A stretch of DNA of 64,000 nt. It comes from Comamonadaceae bacterium. GTDB lineage: Bacteria; Pseudomonadota; Gammaproteobacteria; Burkholderiales; Rhodocyclaceae. The position numbers and the translations under genes are program-made. Location of the stretch: assembly GCA_029255645.1 (NCBI GenBank), contig JANLJE010000004.1, positions 1 to 64,000 of the forward strand, read 5' to 3'. Each line of letters starts with the position of its first letter. Position 1 is the first letter of the stretch. Under the pieces are notes generated by a model, which made no database searches, was not told where the DNA came from, and worked only from the letters and a program-made list of their open reading frames with translations. Of the stretch, positions 51,708 through 61,504 are shown piece after piece.

Positions 51708-53318
51708 TCAGTTGCGGATGTAACGGAAATAACTGATCAGGCTGCGCAATCCATCCGCAACCTGGGTCAGATCCTGGGTGCGGTGATGGGCACTTTCCAG
51801 GTGCGCCACATTGCCTTCGATGCCATCGAGAATGCGAGCCAGATGGCGGGCGATATCCTCGGTGGACCGGGATTCCGCCGCCGCCGCCTGGGCAATCTGC
51901 TGGGCCAGCACACTCATCGCCTCGCCCCGGCTGGCCACCTGAGCCAGCCCTTCATCGGAGCGATCCATGGCCTGATCCGCCTCATCGACCTGGCCCCCCG
52001 CCTGCTCCATGGCCGTCAGGGCCTCCTGGGTGACCGACTGAATCTCGGCTACGGTACGGCTGATCTCGCTAGTCTGGCTACTGGTCCGCTCGGCCAGTTT
52101 CCTTACGCCATCGGCCACCACGGCAAAGCCCCGCCCGGCCTCGCCGGCCCGGGCCGCCTCGATGGCGGCATTCAGGGCGAGCAGATTGGTCTGCTCGGAA
52201 ATTTCCCGGATCCCGCGCGAAACGACACCGATCTGGAGGATGGATTCAAACAACTGGCGCATGGTCTGGCTGGCCCGCTGCACGGTATCCACCACCAGGC
52301 GCGAAGCCTGGCGCCCTTCCAGCATACGCTTCACCGCGTCCTCCAGGGCCGCCCGCGATTCATTGACGGCGCTAGCCGTATCCTGGGCCCCCGCCGCTAC
52401 TTGCCTGGCCGCAGTACTCAACTCATCCACCTCGGCGGCGATATGGGAAACGGACTCGGACTGCTGGGTAAACTCGCCATGGATGGTGCCCATCTCCCCT
52501 TCCAGGTGGCCGGACCCGCCCTTGATGCGCTGGGCGGCCTCGGCAATTTCCGCCAGCATCACCTTGAGATGGGCCTGCATGGCAATCATGGCATGCGCCA
52601 TCTGCCCCAGTTCATCACGCCGATGGTTGGGAATGGTATCGGTCAGGTCACCCTGGGCGATATGGTCCATCAGCCGGGTGGCCTGCTCCACCCCCTCCAG
52701 GGTCTGGCCCTGCCAGCGCACCAGCAGGAGTCCGGCCAGAATGCCCGACACCCCCAGGCCATGCCCGACCCAGGTGGCGAGCTGGCTGCCCCCCCCGAAC
52801 AGGCCAAGGAAATTGGAGCAGAGCTGGAGCACCACCAGCAAGATCGCCAGACCGGTCAGCCTGGTACGCAAAGCAAGCCCGGGCGCCCCGGGCTTCGGCA
52901 GGGGTTTCCCACTACCATTGAGCTGCGCATAAAGCTGCTCCGCCGCCCTGACCTGGGCTCGGGAGGGGCAAGTGCGGACCGACATGTAACCTATGGTCTG
53001 ATCATTCTTCCGGACGGGCACCACCAAGGCATCGACCCAGTAATGGTCGCCATTCTTGCAGCGATTCTTGACGATTCCTTGCCACGGCAAACCGGCCTTC
53101 ACGGTCTCCCAGAGGTTCGCAAAGGTCTGGGGCGGCATGTCCGGATGCCGCACCACATTGTGGCTCTGGCCGATCAACTCCTCCCGCTGGAAGCCACTCA
53201 CCTCCACAAACGTGTCATTGACGTGCGTCAGCACGCCTTTGAGATCCGTTTTCGAGACAATGTACGCCCCCTTGGGAAAAGGGACTTCGACCTGGGTAAC
53301 TGGCAAGTTTTTTTTCAT
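51708..53318 (-). CDS. PAS-domain methyl-accepting chemotaxis protein (Aer-like)
   Basis: The 536-residue chemoreceptor has an N-terminal PAS domain (about residues 20-120: [16 protein letters not shown], then [18 protein letters not shown]), as in the aerotaxis receptor Aer. Two transmembrane helices occur about 155-205. HAMP and a cytoplasmic signalling domain follow, with the hairpin tip [23 protein letters not shown]. The PAS domain could bind FAD or haem, but I see no decisive ligand. No CheW or CheA gene is nearby, so it is an orphan receptor. Confidence 0.93.
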   Translation of the reverse strand: MKKNLPVTQVEVPFPKGAYIVSKTDLKGVLTHVNDTFVEVSGFQREELIGQSHNVVRHPDMPPQTFANLWETVKAGLPWQGIVKNRCKNGDHYWVDALVVPVRKNDQTIGYMSVRTCPSRAQVRAAEQLYAQLNGSGKPLPKPGAPGLALRTRLTGLAILLVVLQLCSNFLGLFGGGSQLATWVGHGLGVSGILAGLLLVRWQGQTLEGVEQATRLMDHIAQGDLTDTIPNHRRDELGQMAHAMIAMQAHLKVMLAEIAEAAQRIKGGSGHLEGEMGTIHGEFTQQSESVSHIAAEVDELSTAARQVAAGAQDTASAVNESRAALEDAVKRMLEGRQASRLVVDTVQRASQTMRQLFESILQIGVVSRGIREISEQTNLLALNAAIEAARAGEAGRGFAVVADGVRKLAERTSSQTSEISRTVAEIQSVTQEALTAMEQAGGQVDEADQAMDRSDEGLAQVASRGEAMSVLAQQIAQAAAAESRSTEDIARHLARILDGIEGNVAHLESAHHRTQDLTQVADGLRSLISYFRYIRN

Positions 53319-53396
53319 GCAACCTTTTCCTGAACTGATCGAAACACATTGTTTCCAGACAATCGCCCAGTGCTTGCACGAATCACGCCAGTAAGA

Positions 53397-53416
53397 ACGG
53401 CACCCGCAGGTGCCGT
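53397..53416 (-). terminator. Terminator after the thiolase
   Basis: ACGGCACC and GGTGCCGT form a perfect 8-bp stem with a 4-base loop. On the minus strand it is followed by TCTTAC, 25 bases after the thiolase stop. Confidence 0.6.
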
Positions 53417-53441
53417 TGCGTGAACCATGGAACGCCTTGTT

Positions 53442-54623
53442 TTACAGGCGTTCGTAGATGGTGGCGATACCCTGACCGCCGCCGATACACATGGTGGCCA
53501 TGCCGTAACGGGCACCAGAGCGGTGCATTTCATGAATCAACTTGGTGACGATGACGCCGCCGGTAGCCCCCACCGGATGGCCCAGGGCGATGGCACCGCC
53601 ATTGACGTTGGTCTTGGCGGGGTTCAGCCCCAGGCCCTTGGCCACGGCCAGGGACTGGGCGGCAAAGGCTTCATTGGATTCGATCACGTCGATCTGGTCC
53701 AGGGTCAGTCCGGCCTTTTGCAGGGCCAGCTTGGAAGCGGGGATGGGGCCTTCGCCCATGATGTCGTTGGGCACGCCGGCGATGGCGTAAGACACCAGGC
53801 GGGCCATGGGCTTGTAGCCGGCGGCGGTGGCCTTGGCGGCATCGGCCAGCACCAGGAAGGCGGCGGCGTCATTGATGCCGGAAGCGTTGCCGGCGGTGAC
53901 GGTGCCGTCCTTCTTGAAGGCGGGCTTCATCTTCGCCAGGGACTCCGGGGTGGTGCCGGGCTTCAGGTGCTCGTCGGTATCAAACACCACATCGCCCTTC
54001 CTGGTCTGGAAGGTGATGGGCACGATCTGGCCCTTGAAGCGCCCTTCGGCCTGGGCGGCAGCGGCACGCTTCTGGGATTCCAGGGCGAAGGCATCCTGCT
54101 CCTCGCGGCTGATGCCCCACTTGATCGCCAGATTCTCGGCGGTGATGCCCATGTGGCCAACGCCGAAGGGGTCGGTCAGCACGGCGACCATGGCGTCGAT
54201 GGCCTTGGTGTCGCCCATGCGGGCACCGGCGCGCAGGGCGGGCAGCAGGTAGGCGCCGCGGGACATGACTTCGACGCCGCCGGCCAGGGCGAAATCGGCA
54301 TCACCCAGCATGATGGCATGGGCGGACGAAACGATGGCCTGCATGGCGGAGCCGCACAGACGGTTCACCGCAAACGCGACGGACTCCATGCTCATGCCGC
54401 CCTGGATGGTGGCGACACGGGCCACATAGGGATAACGGGATTCGGTAGGGATGCAGTTGCCAACGGTGGCAAAGGTTACTTGCTTGGGATCGACGCCAGC
54501 CCGGGCGATGGCTTCCTTGACGACCACCCCGCCCAGTTCGGCGGGCTCCATATCCTTCAGGGAACCGTTGAAGGTACCCACAGCAGAACGAACAGCACTC
54601 AAAACAACGATATCTTTACTCAT
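53442..54623 (-). CDS. Acetyl-CoA acetyltransferase (thiolase)
   Basis: The 393-residue thiolase condenses two acyl-CoA molecules or cleaves beta-ketoacyl-CoA. The nucleophile is Cys90 (NRLCGSAMQAI), with His349 (ALGHPVGATGG) and Cys379 (TMCIGGGQG) as acid/base. It resembles PhaA/BktB/AtoB enzymes, which start polyhydroxyalkanoate synthesis or take part in fatty-acid breakdown. No phaB or phaC is adjacent, so the pathway is not fixed. I choose the ATG of MSKDIVVLSA; two codons upstream another ATG exists. Confidence 0.93.
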   Translation of the reverse strand: MSKDIVVLSAVRSAVGTFNGSLKDMEPAELGGVVVKEAIARAGVDPKQVTFATVGNCIPTESRYPYVARVATIQGGMSMESVAFAVNRLCGSAMQAIVSSAHAIMLGDADFALAGGVEVMSRGAYLLPALRAGARMGDTKAIDAMVAVLTDPFGVGHMGITAENLAIKWGISREEQDAFALESQKRAAAAQAEGRFKGQIVPITFQTRKGDVVFDTDEHLKPGTTPESLAKMKPAFKKDGTVTAGNASGINDAAAFLVLADAAKATAAGYKPMARLVSYAIAGVPNDIMGEGPIPASKLALQKAGLTLDQIDVIESNEAFAAQSLAVAKGLGLNPAKTNVNGGAIALGHPVGATGGVIVTKLIHEMHRSGARYGMATMCIGGGQGIATIYERL

Positions 54624-54647
54624 GCACATCTCCTCGTCTAGAAATCT

Positions 54648-55565
54648 TCAGCCCACCAGGCTGGCAAGCCCAAGCAAAAACAACATCATCAACCATAACA
54701 CAATTGCGCGCCAGACCAGGCCGACCGCGCTTTGCATGAAATCCGCATCAGCCGCTTCACCAACGCCCAGTTCGCCGCTTTCGGCCAGGGCATCGGTCTC
54801 ACTGCTGGGGACCCCGAGACGTACACCCAGGGCACCCGCCCCGCTGGAGAGCACGATGCCCAGTTCCGGGTCATCCCACTGGGTCGCCTGGCTGCGCCAG
54901 CAATACACGGCATCTTCAAAATTCCCCACTACCGCAAAGGCCGCTGCGGTAAGCCGTACTGGCAACCAGTCCACGATAACAAAGATTTGTTGCGGAAATT
55001 TTCCAAAGGAATCTTCTGGCCCCCGTTGCCGCCAATGCGTCGCCAGCAGATGCGCCAGCCGGTAGAGCAAGGCCCCCAGCGGGCCGGGCAGCAGCACGAA
55101 CCAGAGCAGGATGGCAAATACATGACGGTGGGAAGCGGCCAGGGCGGCCTCGATGGAGATCCGGGCAATATCGCCGGGACTACAGCGGGAAACCGGCTGC
55201 CCTTGCCATTCTGCCAGCAGTTCCCGGGCCCGCTCCACATCCCCCAGACGCAGCGCCAGTTGAATATCGGTATAAAAATGACTGAACTGGCGAAAGCCCA
55301 TGGTCAGGTACAACACCGCCACATTGAGGCCCCAGGCCAGGAGGGGATGAACACGGTAGAGCAGGAAATAAAGCCCCCCCACGAGCAGCAACGGGGGCAG
55401 CACGGCCAGACACCAGACGAGCATGCCCTGCCGGTAACTGCCGGCATTGAAGCGCCGTTCGAGGAAATCCGCCCAGGCCAGAAAAGGGTCCGCCACCCAG
55501 CGCGAGTAATCGAGGGGGCGCAACTGCTCCAGGAGAAAGACCGTGATGAGGGAAAAAAGGCTCAT
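54648..55565 (-). CDS. CobD/CbiB/AmpE-like membrane protein
   Basis: The 305-residue protein has about five hydrophobic segments (around residues 50-90, 165-190 and the C-terminus). The N-terminal EQLRPLDYSRWVADPFLAWADFLERRF and the middle YTDIQLALRLGDVERARELL match the betaproteobacterial 'CobD/CbiB family' close to AmpE. No cobalamin gene is nearby, so a role in adenosylcobinamide formation is unlikely. AmpE-like proteins are linked with beta-lactam/peptidoglycan signalling. Function remains unknown. It starts before the thiolase with a 24-base gap. Confidence 0.75.
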   Translation of the reverse strand: MSLFSLITVFLLEQLRPLDYSRWVADPFLAWADFLERRFNAGSYRQGMLVWCLAVLPPLLLVGGLYFLLYRVHPLLAWGLNVAVLYLTMGFRQFSHFYTDIQLALRLGDVERARELLAEWQGQPVSRCSPGDIARISIEAALAASHRHVFAILLWFVLLPGPLGALLYRLAHLLATHWRQRGPEDSFGKFPQQIFVIVDWLPVRLTAAAFAVVGNFEDAVYCWRSQATQWDDPELGIVLSSGAGALGVRLGVPSSETDALAESGELGVGEAADADFMQSAVGLVWRAIVLWLMMLFLLGLASLVG

Positions 55566-55636
55566 CTGGAAAACTCAGCCCTGCGGGCTCCAAATTGGTG
55601 CATTAAAATCACATCATAACGCCAGCCGGGCAGAGC

Positions 55637-56218
55637 TCATAGACCATGCAGGCGTCGATAAAGGGAAAGGATCATTCCGGCGGTGGCCCCCCAGATGAAA
55701 TGATCGCCGTAGGGCATCGCCGTATATTCGCGCAGGGCACCCCGGTAGTACAACTTTTCCTGGCGGTGGTTGCCGGGGTCCAGGAGAAAATCCAGGGGGA
55801 CCTCGAACACCTCCGCCACCTCGAAATCATCCAGGCTCAGATCAAAGGGCGGCTCCAGCAGGGCGACGACCGGAAAGACCTTGAATCCCGTCCCGGTCCG
55901 GTAGGGGGGCAGATAACCCAGGACCCGGGGCAGATGCGTAGCCAGACCGATTTCTTCCTCAGCTTCGCGCAGGGCCGCATGCACAGGCGAGGCATCATCG
56001 AGTTCCATGCGCCCGCCGGGAAAACTGATCTGGCCCGGGTGATCGCGCAGATGGTCGGTGCGCCGGGTCAGCAGCATCTGGTAGCCCTCGGGCCGATGCA
56101 CCAGGGGCACCAGCACGGCAGCGGGCGTCAGGTTTTCCTCCCCGGCCCCCTGATCCCCTTCGGCCGGTGCCCCCTCTGGACTGGCCAGCAGGCGCGACTC
56201 GAGCTGCTGCAGATCCAT
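55637..56218 (-). CDS. NUDIX CoA pyrophosphatase
   Basis: The 193-residue NUDIX hydrolase has the box GGRMELDDASPVHAALREAEEEIGL-type motif (GGRMELDD, then REAEEEIGL). The upstream segment LLTRRTDHLRDHPGQISFPG is the CoA-pyrophosphatase (NudL/PCD1) signature. It would cleave CoA or its oxidised derivatives to 4'-phosphopantetheine and 3',5'-ADP. It begins 6 bases after a small unknown gene, so the two may be co-transcribed. Confidence 0.9.
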   Translation of the reverse strand: MDLQQLESRLLASPEGAPAEGDQGAGEENLTPAAVLVPLVHRPEGYQMLLTRRTDHLRDHPGQISFPGGRMELDDASPVHAALREAEEEIGLATHLPRVLGYLPPYRTGTGFKVFPVVALLEPPFDLSLDDFEVAEVFEVPLDFLLDPGNHRQEKLYYRGALREYTAMPYGDHFIWGATAGMILSLYRRLHGL

Positions 56219-56224
56219 CCGGCC

Positions 56225-56482
56225 TCAGGCCTCGTCCAGCGCTTTGGATTCGGTATGCGCATGCACCGCCGTCAGGGCATCCTGGAGGGTTTCATCGGTC
56301 AAGGCGTTCAGGGCGGTGGCCACCAGATCGGCAGACTCCAGAGCCCCCGCCGGCAACTGGCGGGAATCCAGGCTGGCAATCAGGGCGGCGGCGGCTCCAG
56401 TGACCCGCAACAGCAGTTGCCGCTCTCCCATGAACAATTCCAGTTCCCGACGCAGCATGGCATTTTCCTGTTGATAAGGCAT
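56225..56482 (-). CDS. Small unknown protein, predicted helical
   Basis: I do not recognise this 85-residue protein. The N-terminal half (ENAMLRRELELFMGERQLLL) looks like a coiled-coil leucine-rich helix. The C-terminal half is rich in Ala, Leu, Thr and acidic residues and is also helical. It has no signal peptide, membrane segment or cysteine motif. It lies 18 bases downstream of the aspartic protease gene and 6 bases upstream of the NUDIX gene, so it is probably a real member of that operon. Confidence 0.65.
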   Translation of the reverse strand: MPYQQENAMLRRELELFMGERQLLLRVTGAAAALIASLDSRQLPAGALESADLVATALNALTDETLQDALTAVHAHTESKALDEA

Positions 56483-56500
56483 TTCTCTCTCCTCGAATCA

Positions 56501-57154
56501 TCAAAAGCGCTTCTTCAGGGTCAGTTTATCCCCTTCCCGCTGCATGTCGGTGCGATTCAGAAAACTCATGCCGAGCAGGGCAAAAGGCATGTCCTGGGCA
56601 TGCACCACCCCCTCCACATTGTGCACGACGATGTCACCGACCTTGACCGTCGTGAGCTTGACCCGCTGCACCACCGTCTGGCCGTTGGCGGTCTGTGATA
56701 TTCCCCGCTCCGCCTTGCTCATATCGAGCCCCAGACGCCTGGCATCACTGGCCCCGAGCGAGATGGCCGTAGCCCCGGTATCGACCAGGAAGCGGATGGA
56801 AACCCCGTTGATCGAGCCGGTGGTCTGGAAATGGCCCTGGCCATCGGCCGTCAGCACCACCGGCGCATTGCCGCTGGAGGCTTCTCCCACCGCATTCTGG
56901 CCGACGCGCAGGCTGCGGCGCTTGCCGTCGATGTCCACCTGCACGCCATCCCCCTGGACAGCCAGCAGGCGAATTCCGCCATATTCCTGCCCCACGGACA
57001 AAATCCGGGGCGAGCCGCCATCGATCACCAGAATGGCCTTGCCACCCAGAATGCCGGCCAGCCCCACATTGACGGCGTGGGCGCCCCCTGCCCAGAAAGC
57101 CAGGGGCGCGATTAGGCAAGCTTGCAGGCAGCCTCTAAAATAGCCGCCATTCAT
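56501..57154 (-). CDS. Retropepsin-like aspartic protease, exported
   Basis: This protein of about 217 residues has a hydrophobic signal-like N-terminus (CLQACLIAPLAFWAGGAHA). It carries a single retropepsin motif, FLVDTGATAISLGASDARRLGL, with the DTG aspartate, so it should work as a dimer. The TIGR02281-type C-terminus includes NVEGVVHAQDMPFALLGMSFLNR. I start at MNGGYFRGC. An ATG 18 codons earlier (57208) would overlap the divergent gene's start. The periplasmic target is unknown. Confidence 0.8.
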   Translation of the reverse strand: MNGGYFRGCLQACLIAPLAFWAGGAHAVNVGLAGILGGKAILVIDGGSPRILSVGQEYGGIRLLAVQGDGVQVDIDGKRRSLRVGQNAVGEASSGNAPVVLTADGQGHFQTTGSINGVSIRFLVDTGATAISLGASDARRLGLDMSKAERGISQTANGQTVVQRVKLTTVKVGDIVVHNVEGVVHAQDMPFALLGMSFLNRTDMQREGDKLTLKKRF

Positions 57155-57173
57155 TCTCAGGAAAATCTTCCCC

Positions 57174-57887
57174 ATGCGTCCTGTTGCCATCTTTCGCCAC
57201 TCCCCCACTGAAGGTCCGGGTTATTTTGCCATATTCCTGGAAACCCACCGGATCCCCTGGACCCTGATCGCCCTGGACGAAGGCGCCCCGGTTCCCGAGG
57301 CCGCCGATGCCTATTCCGGCCTCTGTTTCATGGGCGGGCCGATGAGCGTGAATGACGACCTGCCCTGGATTGCCCCCGTCTGCACCCTGATCCGCGCTGC
57401 CGTCGCCAAGGACATCCCGGTGCTGGGACATTGCCTGGGAGGCCAGTTGCTGAGTAAGGCCCTGGGCGGCGAGGTGCGCCAGAATCCGGTCAAGGAAATC
57501 GGCTGGAGCCAGGTCACAGCCGGCAGCGATGCCCTCAGCCGCCACTGGCTGGGCGACTTCGCCGGCCAGGACCTGACCGTGTTCGAGTGGCACGGAGAAA
57601 CCTTCAGCCTCCCCGCGGGGGCCAGCCGCCTCGCCGGCAACGACGACTGCGCCAACCAGATGTTCGCCCTCGGGCCTCACCTGGGCATGCAGTGCCACAC
57701 GGAAATGCTGCCCGAGATGATCGCCTGCTGGTGCGAGCAATGGGCCGAGGAAGCCGCCGCCGTGGCCCACCTCACCTCGGTGCAAAGCCCCGCGGCCATG
57801 CGCGCGGGCATTCCCGAGCGCCTGCCGGCGATGCGGCGGCTGGCGGATCAGCTTTACGGGGTATGGATCACAGGGCTGAGGCGCTGA
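57174..57887 (+). CDS. Class I glutamine amidotransferase (GMP-synthase-like)
   Basis: The 237-residue protein has the GATase triad: Cys in LGHCLGGQLLSKALGG near residue 85, and the His and Glu in MQCHTEMLPE near 182-184. The N-terminus RPVAIFRHSPTEGPGYFAIFLE matches stand-alone GuaA-like amidotransferases. It lacks a synthetase domain and no partner is near. It may hydrolyse gamma-glutamyl compounds (as PuuD does). The start is 20 bases from the chosen protease start on the other strand, so both promoters would overlap coding sequence. Confidence 0.85.
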   Translation: MRPVAIFRHSPTEGPGYFAIFLETHRIPWTLIALDEGAPVPEAADAYSGLCFMGGPMSVNDDLPWIAPVCTLIRAAVAKDIPVLGHCLGGQLLSKALGGEVRQNPVKEIGWSQVTAGSDALSRHWLGDFAGQDLTVFEWHGETFSLPAGASRLAGNDDCANQMFALGPHLGMQCHTEMLPEMIACWCEQWAEEAAAVAHLTSVQSPAAMRAGIPERLPAMRRLADQLYGVWITGLRR

Positions 57888-57912
57888 GGTTCCGAAATTC
57901 CGCATCCTGATT

Positions 57913-57972
57913 CTGCTGTTCATCCTGCTGTTCATCCTGCTGTTCATCCTGCTGTTCATCCTGCTGTTCATC
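57913..57972. repeat. Five perfect copies of a 12-base tandem unit
   Basis: CTGCTGTTCATC is repeated five times with no mismatch starting 26 bases after the amidotransferase stop codon. A further partial CTGGCAGC follows. The copy number should be prone to change. Confidence 0.95.
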
Positions 57973-58156
57973 CTGGCAGCGGTCGGCCTCTTACGGGCTA
58001 TGGATCCAGGGCGCCCATGACCGGACCTCCAGTTGGGGACGCACCGTCCTTATCGGCATTTATCCCGTTGCGGCCGAGGCCTCGCCGGCCACCGCCAACA
58101 TCTGAACAGCCTCGATCCGCATGCAATCGGGCTGCTGGCCACCCAAAAACAGGCAA

Positions 58157-58177
58157 CCCCGGGAGCGGCACCCGGGG
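58157..58177 (-). terminator. GC-rich hairpin after yajQ
   Basis: CCCCGGG and CCCGGGG form a 7-bp stem with a 7-base loop 18 bases after the yajQ stop. On the minus strand TTGCCTGTTTTTGG follows. A competing stem (GAGCGGCA with TGCCGCTC) is possible. Confidence 0.55.
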
Positions 58178-58194
58178 CTTGCGGCAAGTGCCGC

Positions 58195-58689
58195 TCAGTC
58201 CCGGTAATTGCCGTCCTTGATGGGGAAATCGGTGATCTGGCTGCGCACCAAGGCAATGGCTTCGCGCAGTTCGTCGATCTTCTTGCCGCTCACCCGCACC
58301 GCGTCGCCCTGGATGGAGGCCTGGGCCTTGAGCTTGGCATCCTTGATCAGCTTGACGATCTTCTTGGCCAGATCGCTGTCGATGCCGTCGCGGATCTTCA
58401 GCTCCTGCTTCACCTTGTTGCCGGAAACGCTCTGGATCTTCTGGACGTCGAGCCGCTTGACGCTGTCCTTTTCCTTCTTTTCCATGGCGGGAAAGAGCAG
58501 GTCCTTGATCTGGTCGAGCTGGAACTCGGAATCCCCGTACAGGGTGATGATCTTGGTCTTCTCATCGATCTCGACCTTGGCGCTCGTGCCCTTGAAATCG
58601 TAACGGTTTTCGATCTGGCGCGCCGCCACATCGACGGCATTCTTCAGGGCCACCATGTCGGCTTCGGAAGTGAAGTCAAAGGAAGGCAT
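58195..58689 (-). CDS. yajQ: YajQ-family nucleotide-binding protein
   Basis: The 164-residue cytoplasmic protein starts MPSFDFTSEADMVALKNAVD. It has the two ferredoxin-like YajQ domains, ending ALVRSQITDFPIKDGNYRD. Members bind nucleotides, and in Xanthomonas a homologue binds cyclic di-GMP. The frame is open far upstream across ppnP, but the start at 58689 is the family start and gives the normal length. A terminator lies upstream after ppnP, so it probably has its own promoter. Confidence 0.95.
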   Translation of the reverse strand: MPSFDFTSEADMVALKNAVDVAARQIENRYDFKGTSAKVEIDEKTKIITLYGDSEFQLDQIKDLLFPAMEKKEKDSVKRLDVQKIQSVSGNKVKQELKIRDGIDSDLAKKIVKLIKDAKLKAQASIQGDAVRVSGKKIDELREAIALVRSQITDFPIKDGNYRD

Positions 58690-58747
58690 GGACAATCTCC
58701 AATCTCGGTTCGTGCAAAAGTTGCAAAAAATCTTTGCCTGATTGCGT

Positions 58748-58783
58748 GAAAAGGGCGGCCGCGGCATGACACCGGACCGCCCT
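58748..58783 (-). terminator. Terminator after ppnP
   Basis: AGGGCGG and CCGCCCT form a 7-bp stem followed on the minus strand by TTTTC. It lies 16 bases after the ppnP stop and 58 bases before yajQ. Confidence 0.6.
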
Positions 58784-58799
58784 GGCTTGCGGCTGCGGC

Positions 58800-59114
58800 T
58801 CAGCCGAAATAGCAGACGTAGTGGTAGGGCTCGCCCGTCACTTCGATGTCGAAGCTGGAATTGCCCGGCACCTGGAAAGACTCGCCGGGGCCGGAGGTCT
58901 TCCATTCCTGCTCGCCCTTGAGGCGGTAGCGGCAGGAACCGGCGACGGTCTCCATCTCTTCCGGCGCGCCGGTGTTGAAGGTCAGGCTGGCGGGCAGGAT
59001 CACGCCCACGGTCTTCCTCGATCCATCCGGGAAGATCACGGTGTGGCTGACGCACTTGCCATCGAAATAGACATTGGCCTCTTTGAGCACGGCAACATGG
59101 TCGAACTGCGACAT
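58800..59114 (-). CDS. ppnP: Pyrimidine/purine nucleoside phosphorylase PpnP
   Basis: The 104-residue cupin-type enzyme cleaves nucleosides to base and ribose 1-phosphate. The conserved [21 protein letters not shown] and [15 protein letters not shown] segments, followed by YHYVCYFG, match YaiE/PpnP (DUF1255). I start at [11 protein letters not shown], overlapping the DUF2788 stop region. Four codons earlier is another ATG. It is the last gene of the arg operon here, with a terminator following. Confidence 0.9.
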   Translation of the reverse strand: MSQFDHVAVLKEANVYFDGKCVSHTVIFPDGSRKTVGVILPASLTFNTGAPEEMETVAGSCRYRLKGEQEWKTSGPGESFQVPGNSSFDIEVTGEPYHYVCYFG

Positions 59115-59335
59115 CAGATACCCCAAACTTTCTCGATGATGGATTTGGCGATGAAGCCCACCATGCCGAAGGCCAGCACGAAGAACAGGACGAAGGTCCC
59201 GGTCTTGCCCGCCTTCGACTTCCAGGCAATCTCGCCGATGATGAACAGCATGAACAAGATGAAGGCGCCGATGCCCCAGGTGGACCCGAAGTGGGCCAGC
59301 TGCTCCTCGGTAAACCCGAACAGGGTGTGCTCCAT
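59114..59335 (-). CDS. DUF2788 small membrane protein
   Basis: The 73-residue protein has two transmembrane helices (about 20-38 and 47-66) separated by a short basic loop (KSKAGKTG). It matches DUF2788, a family found mainly in Betaproteobacteria and of unknown function. It begins 3 bases after argG and overlaps ppnP by one base, so it is translated from the arginine transcript. Confidence 0.8.
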   Translation of the reverse strand: MEHTLFGFTEEQLAHFGSTWGIGAFILFMLFIIGEIAWKSKAGKTGTFVLFFVLAFGMVGFIAKSIIEKVWGI

Positions 59336-59338
59336 GCC

Positions 59339-60568
<1,230 letters not shown>

Positions 60569-60581
60569 CTTGCTTACCTTT

Positions 60582-61502
60582 TCAGTTTTCAATCCTGCCC
60601 AGCAGCAGGAATTCCATCAATGCCTTTTGCACATGCAGACGGTTTTCGGCTTCCTCCCACACCACGGAGTGCGGCCCGTCGATCACTTCGGCGGTGACTT
60701 CCTCGCCCCGGTGGGCGGGCAGGCAGTGCATGAACAGGGCATCCGGGGCGGCCACCCGCATCATGTCCCCATCCACGCACCAGTCGGCGAAGGCTTTCAT
60801 GCGCGCTTCGTTCTCGGCTTCGTAGCCCATGGAGGTCCACACGTCGGTAGTCACCAGATCGGCGCCCTGGCAGGCTGCCATGGGATCGGCAAAGGACTCG
60901 AAATGGCCGGTACCGTAAAGGCCGGCCTGTTCCGGCTCAATCTCGTAACCCGGGGGCGTGGACACATGGACGTTGAAGTCCAGGACCTCGGCCGCCTGCA
61001 GCCAGGTGTTGCACATGTTGTTGGAGTCCCCCACCCAGGCCACGGTCTTGCCCTGGATGGAACCCCGGTGCTCGATGAAGGTATAGATGTCGGCCAGGAT
61101 CTGGCAGGGGTGGTATTCGTTGGTCAGGCCGTTGATGACAGGGACCCGGGAATTGGCGGCAAAGCGCTCGATGATGGCCTGCTCGAAGGTGCGGATCATG
61201 ACGACGTCGCTCATGCGGGAAATCACCTGGGCGGCGTCTTCCACCGGCTCGCCCCGGCCGAGCTGGGAATCGCGGGTGTTCAGATAGATGGCGGAGCCGC
61301 CCAGCTGATGCATGCCGGCCTCGAACGAAAGCCGGGTGCGGGTGCTGGCCTTCTCGAAGATCATCACCAGGGTGCGATCAAAGAGCGGGTGGTAGGGCTC
61401 GTAACGCTTGAACTTGTCCTTGATCCAGCGGGTGCGCTCGAACAGGTAGTCGAATTCTTCCCGGGAAAAGTCCTTGAACTGGAGGAAATGGCGCAGATCC
61501 AT
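60582..61502 (-). CDS. argF: Ornithine carbamoyltransferase
   Basis: The 306-residue enzyme makes citrulline from ornithine and carbamoyl phosphate. Carbamoyl phosphate binds [11 protein letters not shown], and the ornithine site is in the [11 protein letters not shown] region. The '[10 protein letters not shown]' loop is also present. I use the ATG (MDLRHFLQF) because GAGGGG lies 5 bases upstream. A GTG two codons earlier overlaps the argD stop in GTGA. Its product feeds directly into ArgG, encoded next. Confidence 0.96.
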   Translation of the reverse strand: MDLRHFLQFKDFSREEFDYLFERTRWIKDKFKRYEPYHPLFDRTLVMIFEKASTRTRLSFEAGMHQLGGSAIYLNTRDSQLGRGEPVEDAAQVISRMSDVVMIRTFEQAIIERFAANSRVPVINGLTNEYHPCQILADIYTFIEHRGSIQGKTVAWVGDSNNMCNTWLQAAEVLDFNVHVSTPPGYEIEPEQAGLYGTGHFESFADPMAACQGADLVTTDVWTSMGYEAENEARMKAFADWCVDGDMMRVAAPDALFMHCLPAHRGEEVTAEVIDGPHSVVWEEAENRLHVQKALMEFLLLGRIEN

Positions 61503-61504
61503 GC

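Larger units (their letters stand above)
57888..58194. other. Gene-free gap with 12-base tandem repeat
   Basis: This 307-base gap between two convergent genes has five exact copies of CTGCTGTTCATC at 57913-57972. A stretch follows that contains no convincing gene, and near the yajQ end there is a GC-rich hairpin. The minus-strand translation of the repeat (Met-Asn-Ser-Arg) is not a protein I can support. Confidence 0.7.

Noticed and set aside
54648-55565. Cobalamin synthesis enzyme CobD
   Set aside because: No other cobalamin gene is present and the sequence fits the CobD-like/AmpE-like branch found alone in Betaproteobacteria.
57135-57971. Minus-strand frame with Met-Asn-Ser-Arg repeats
   Set aside because: The repeat is only the translation of the 12-base tandem array; the rest is antisense to the amidotransferase.
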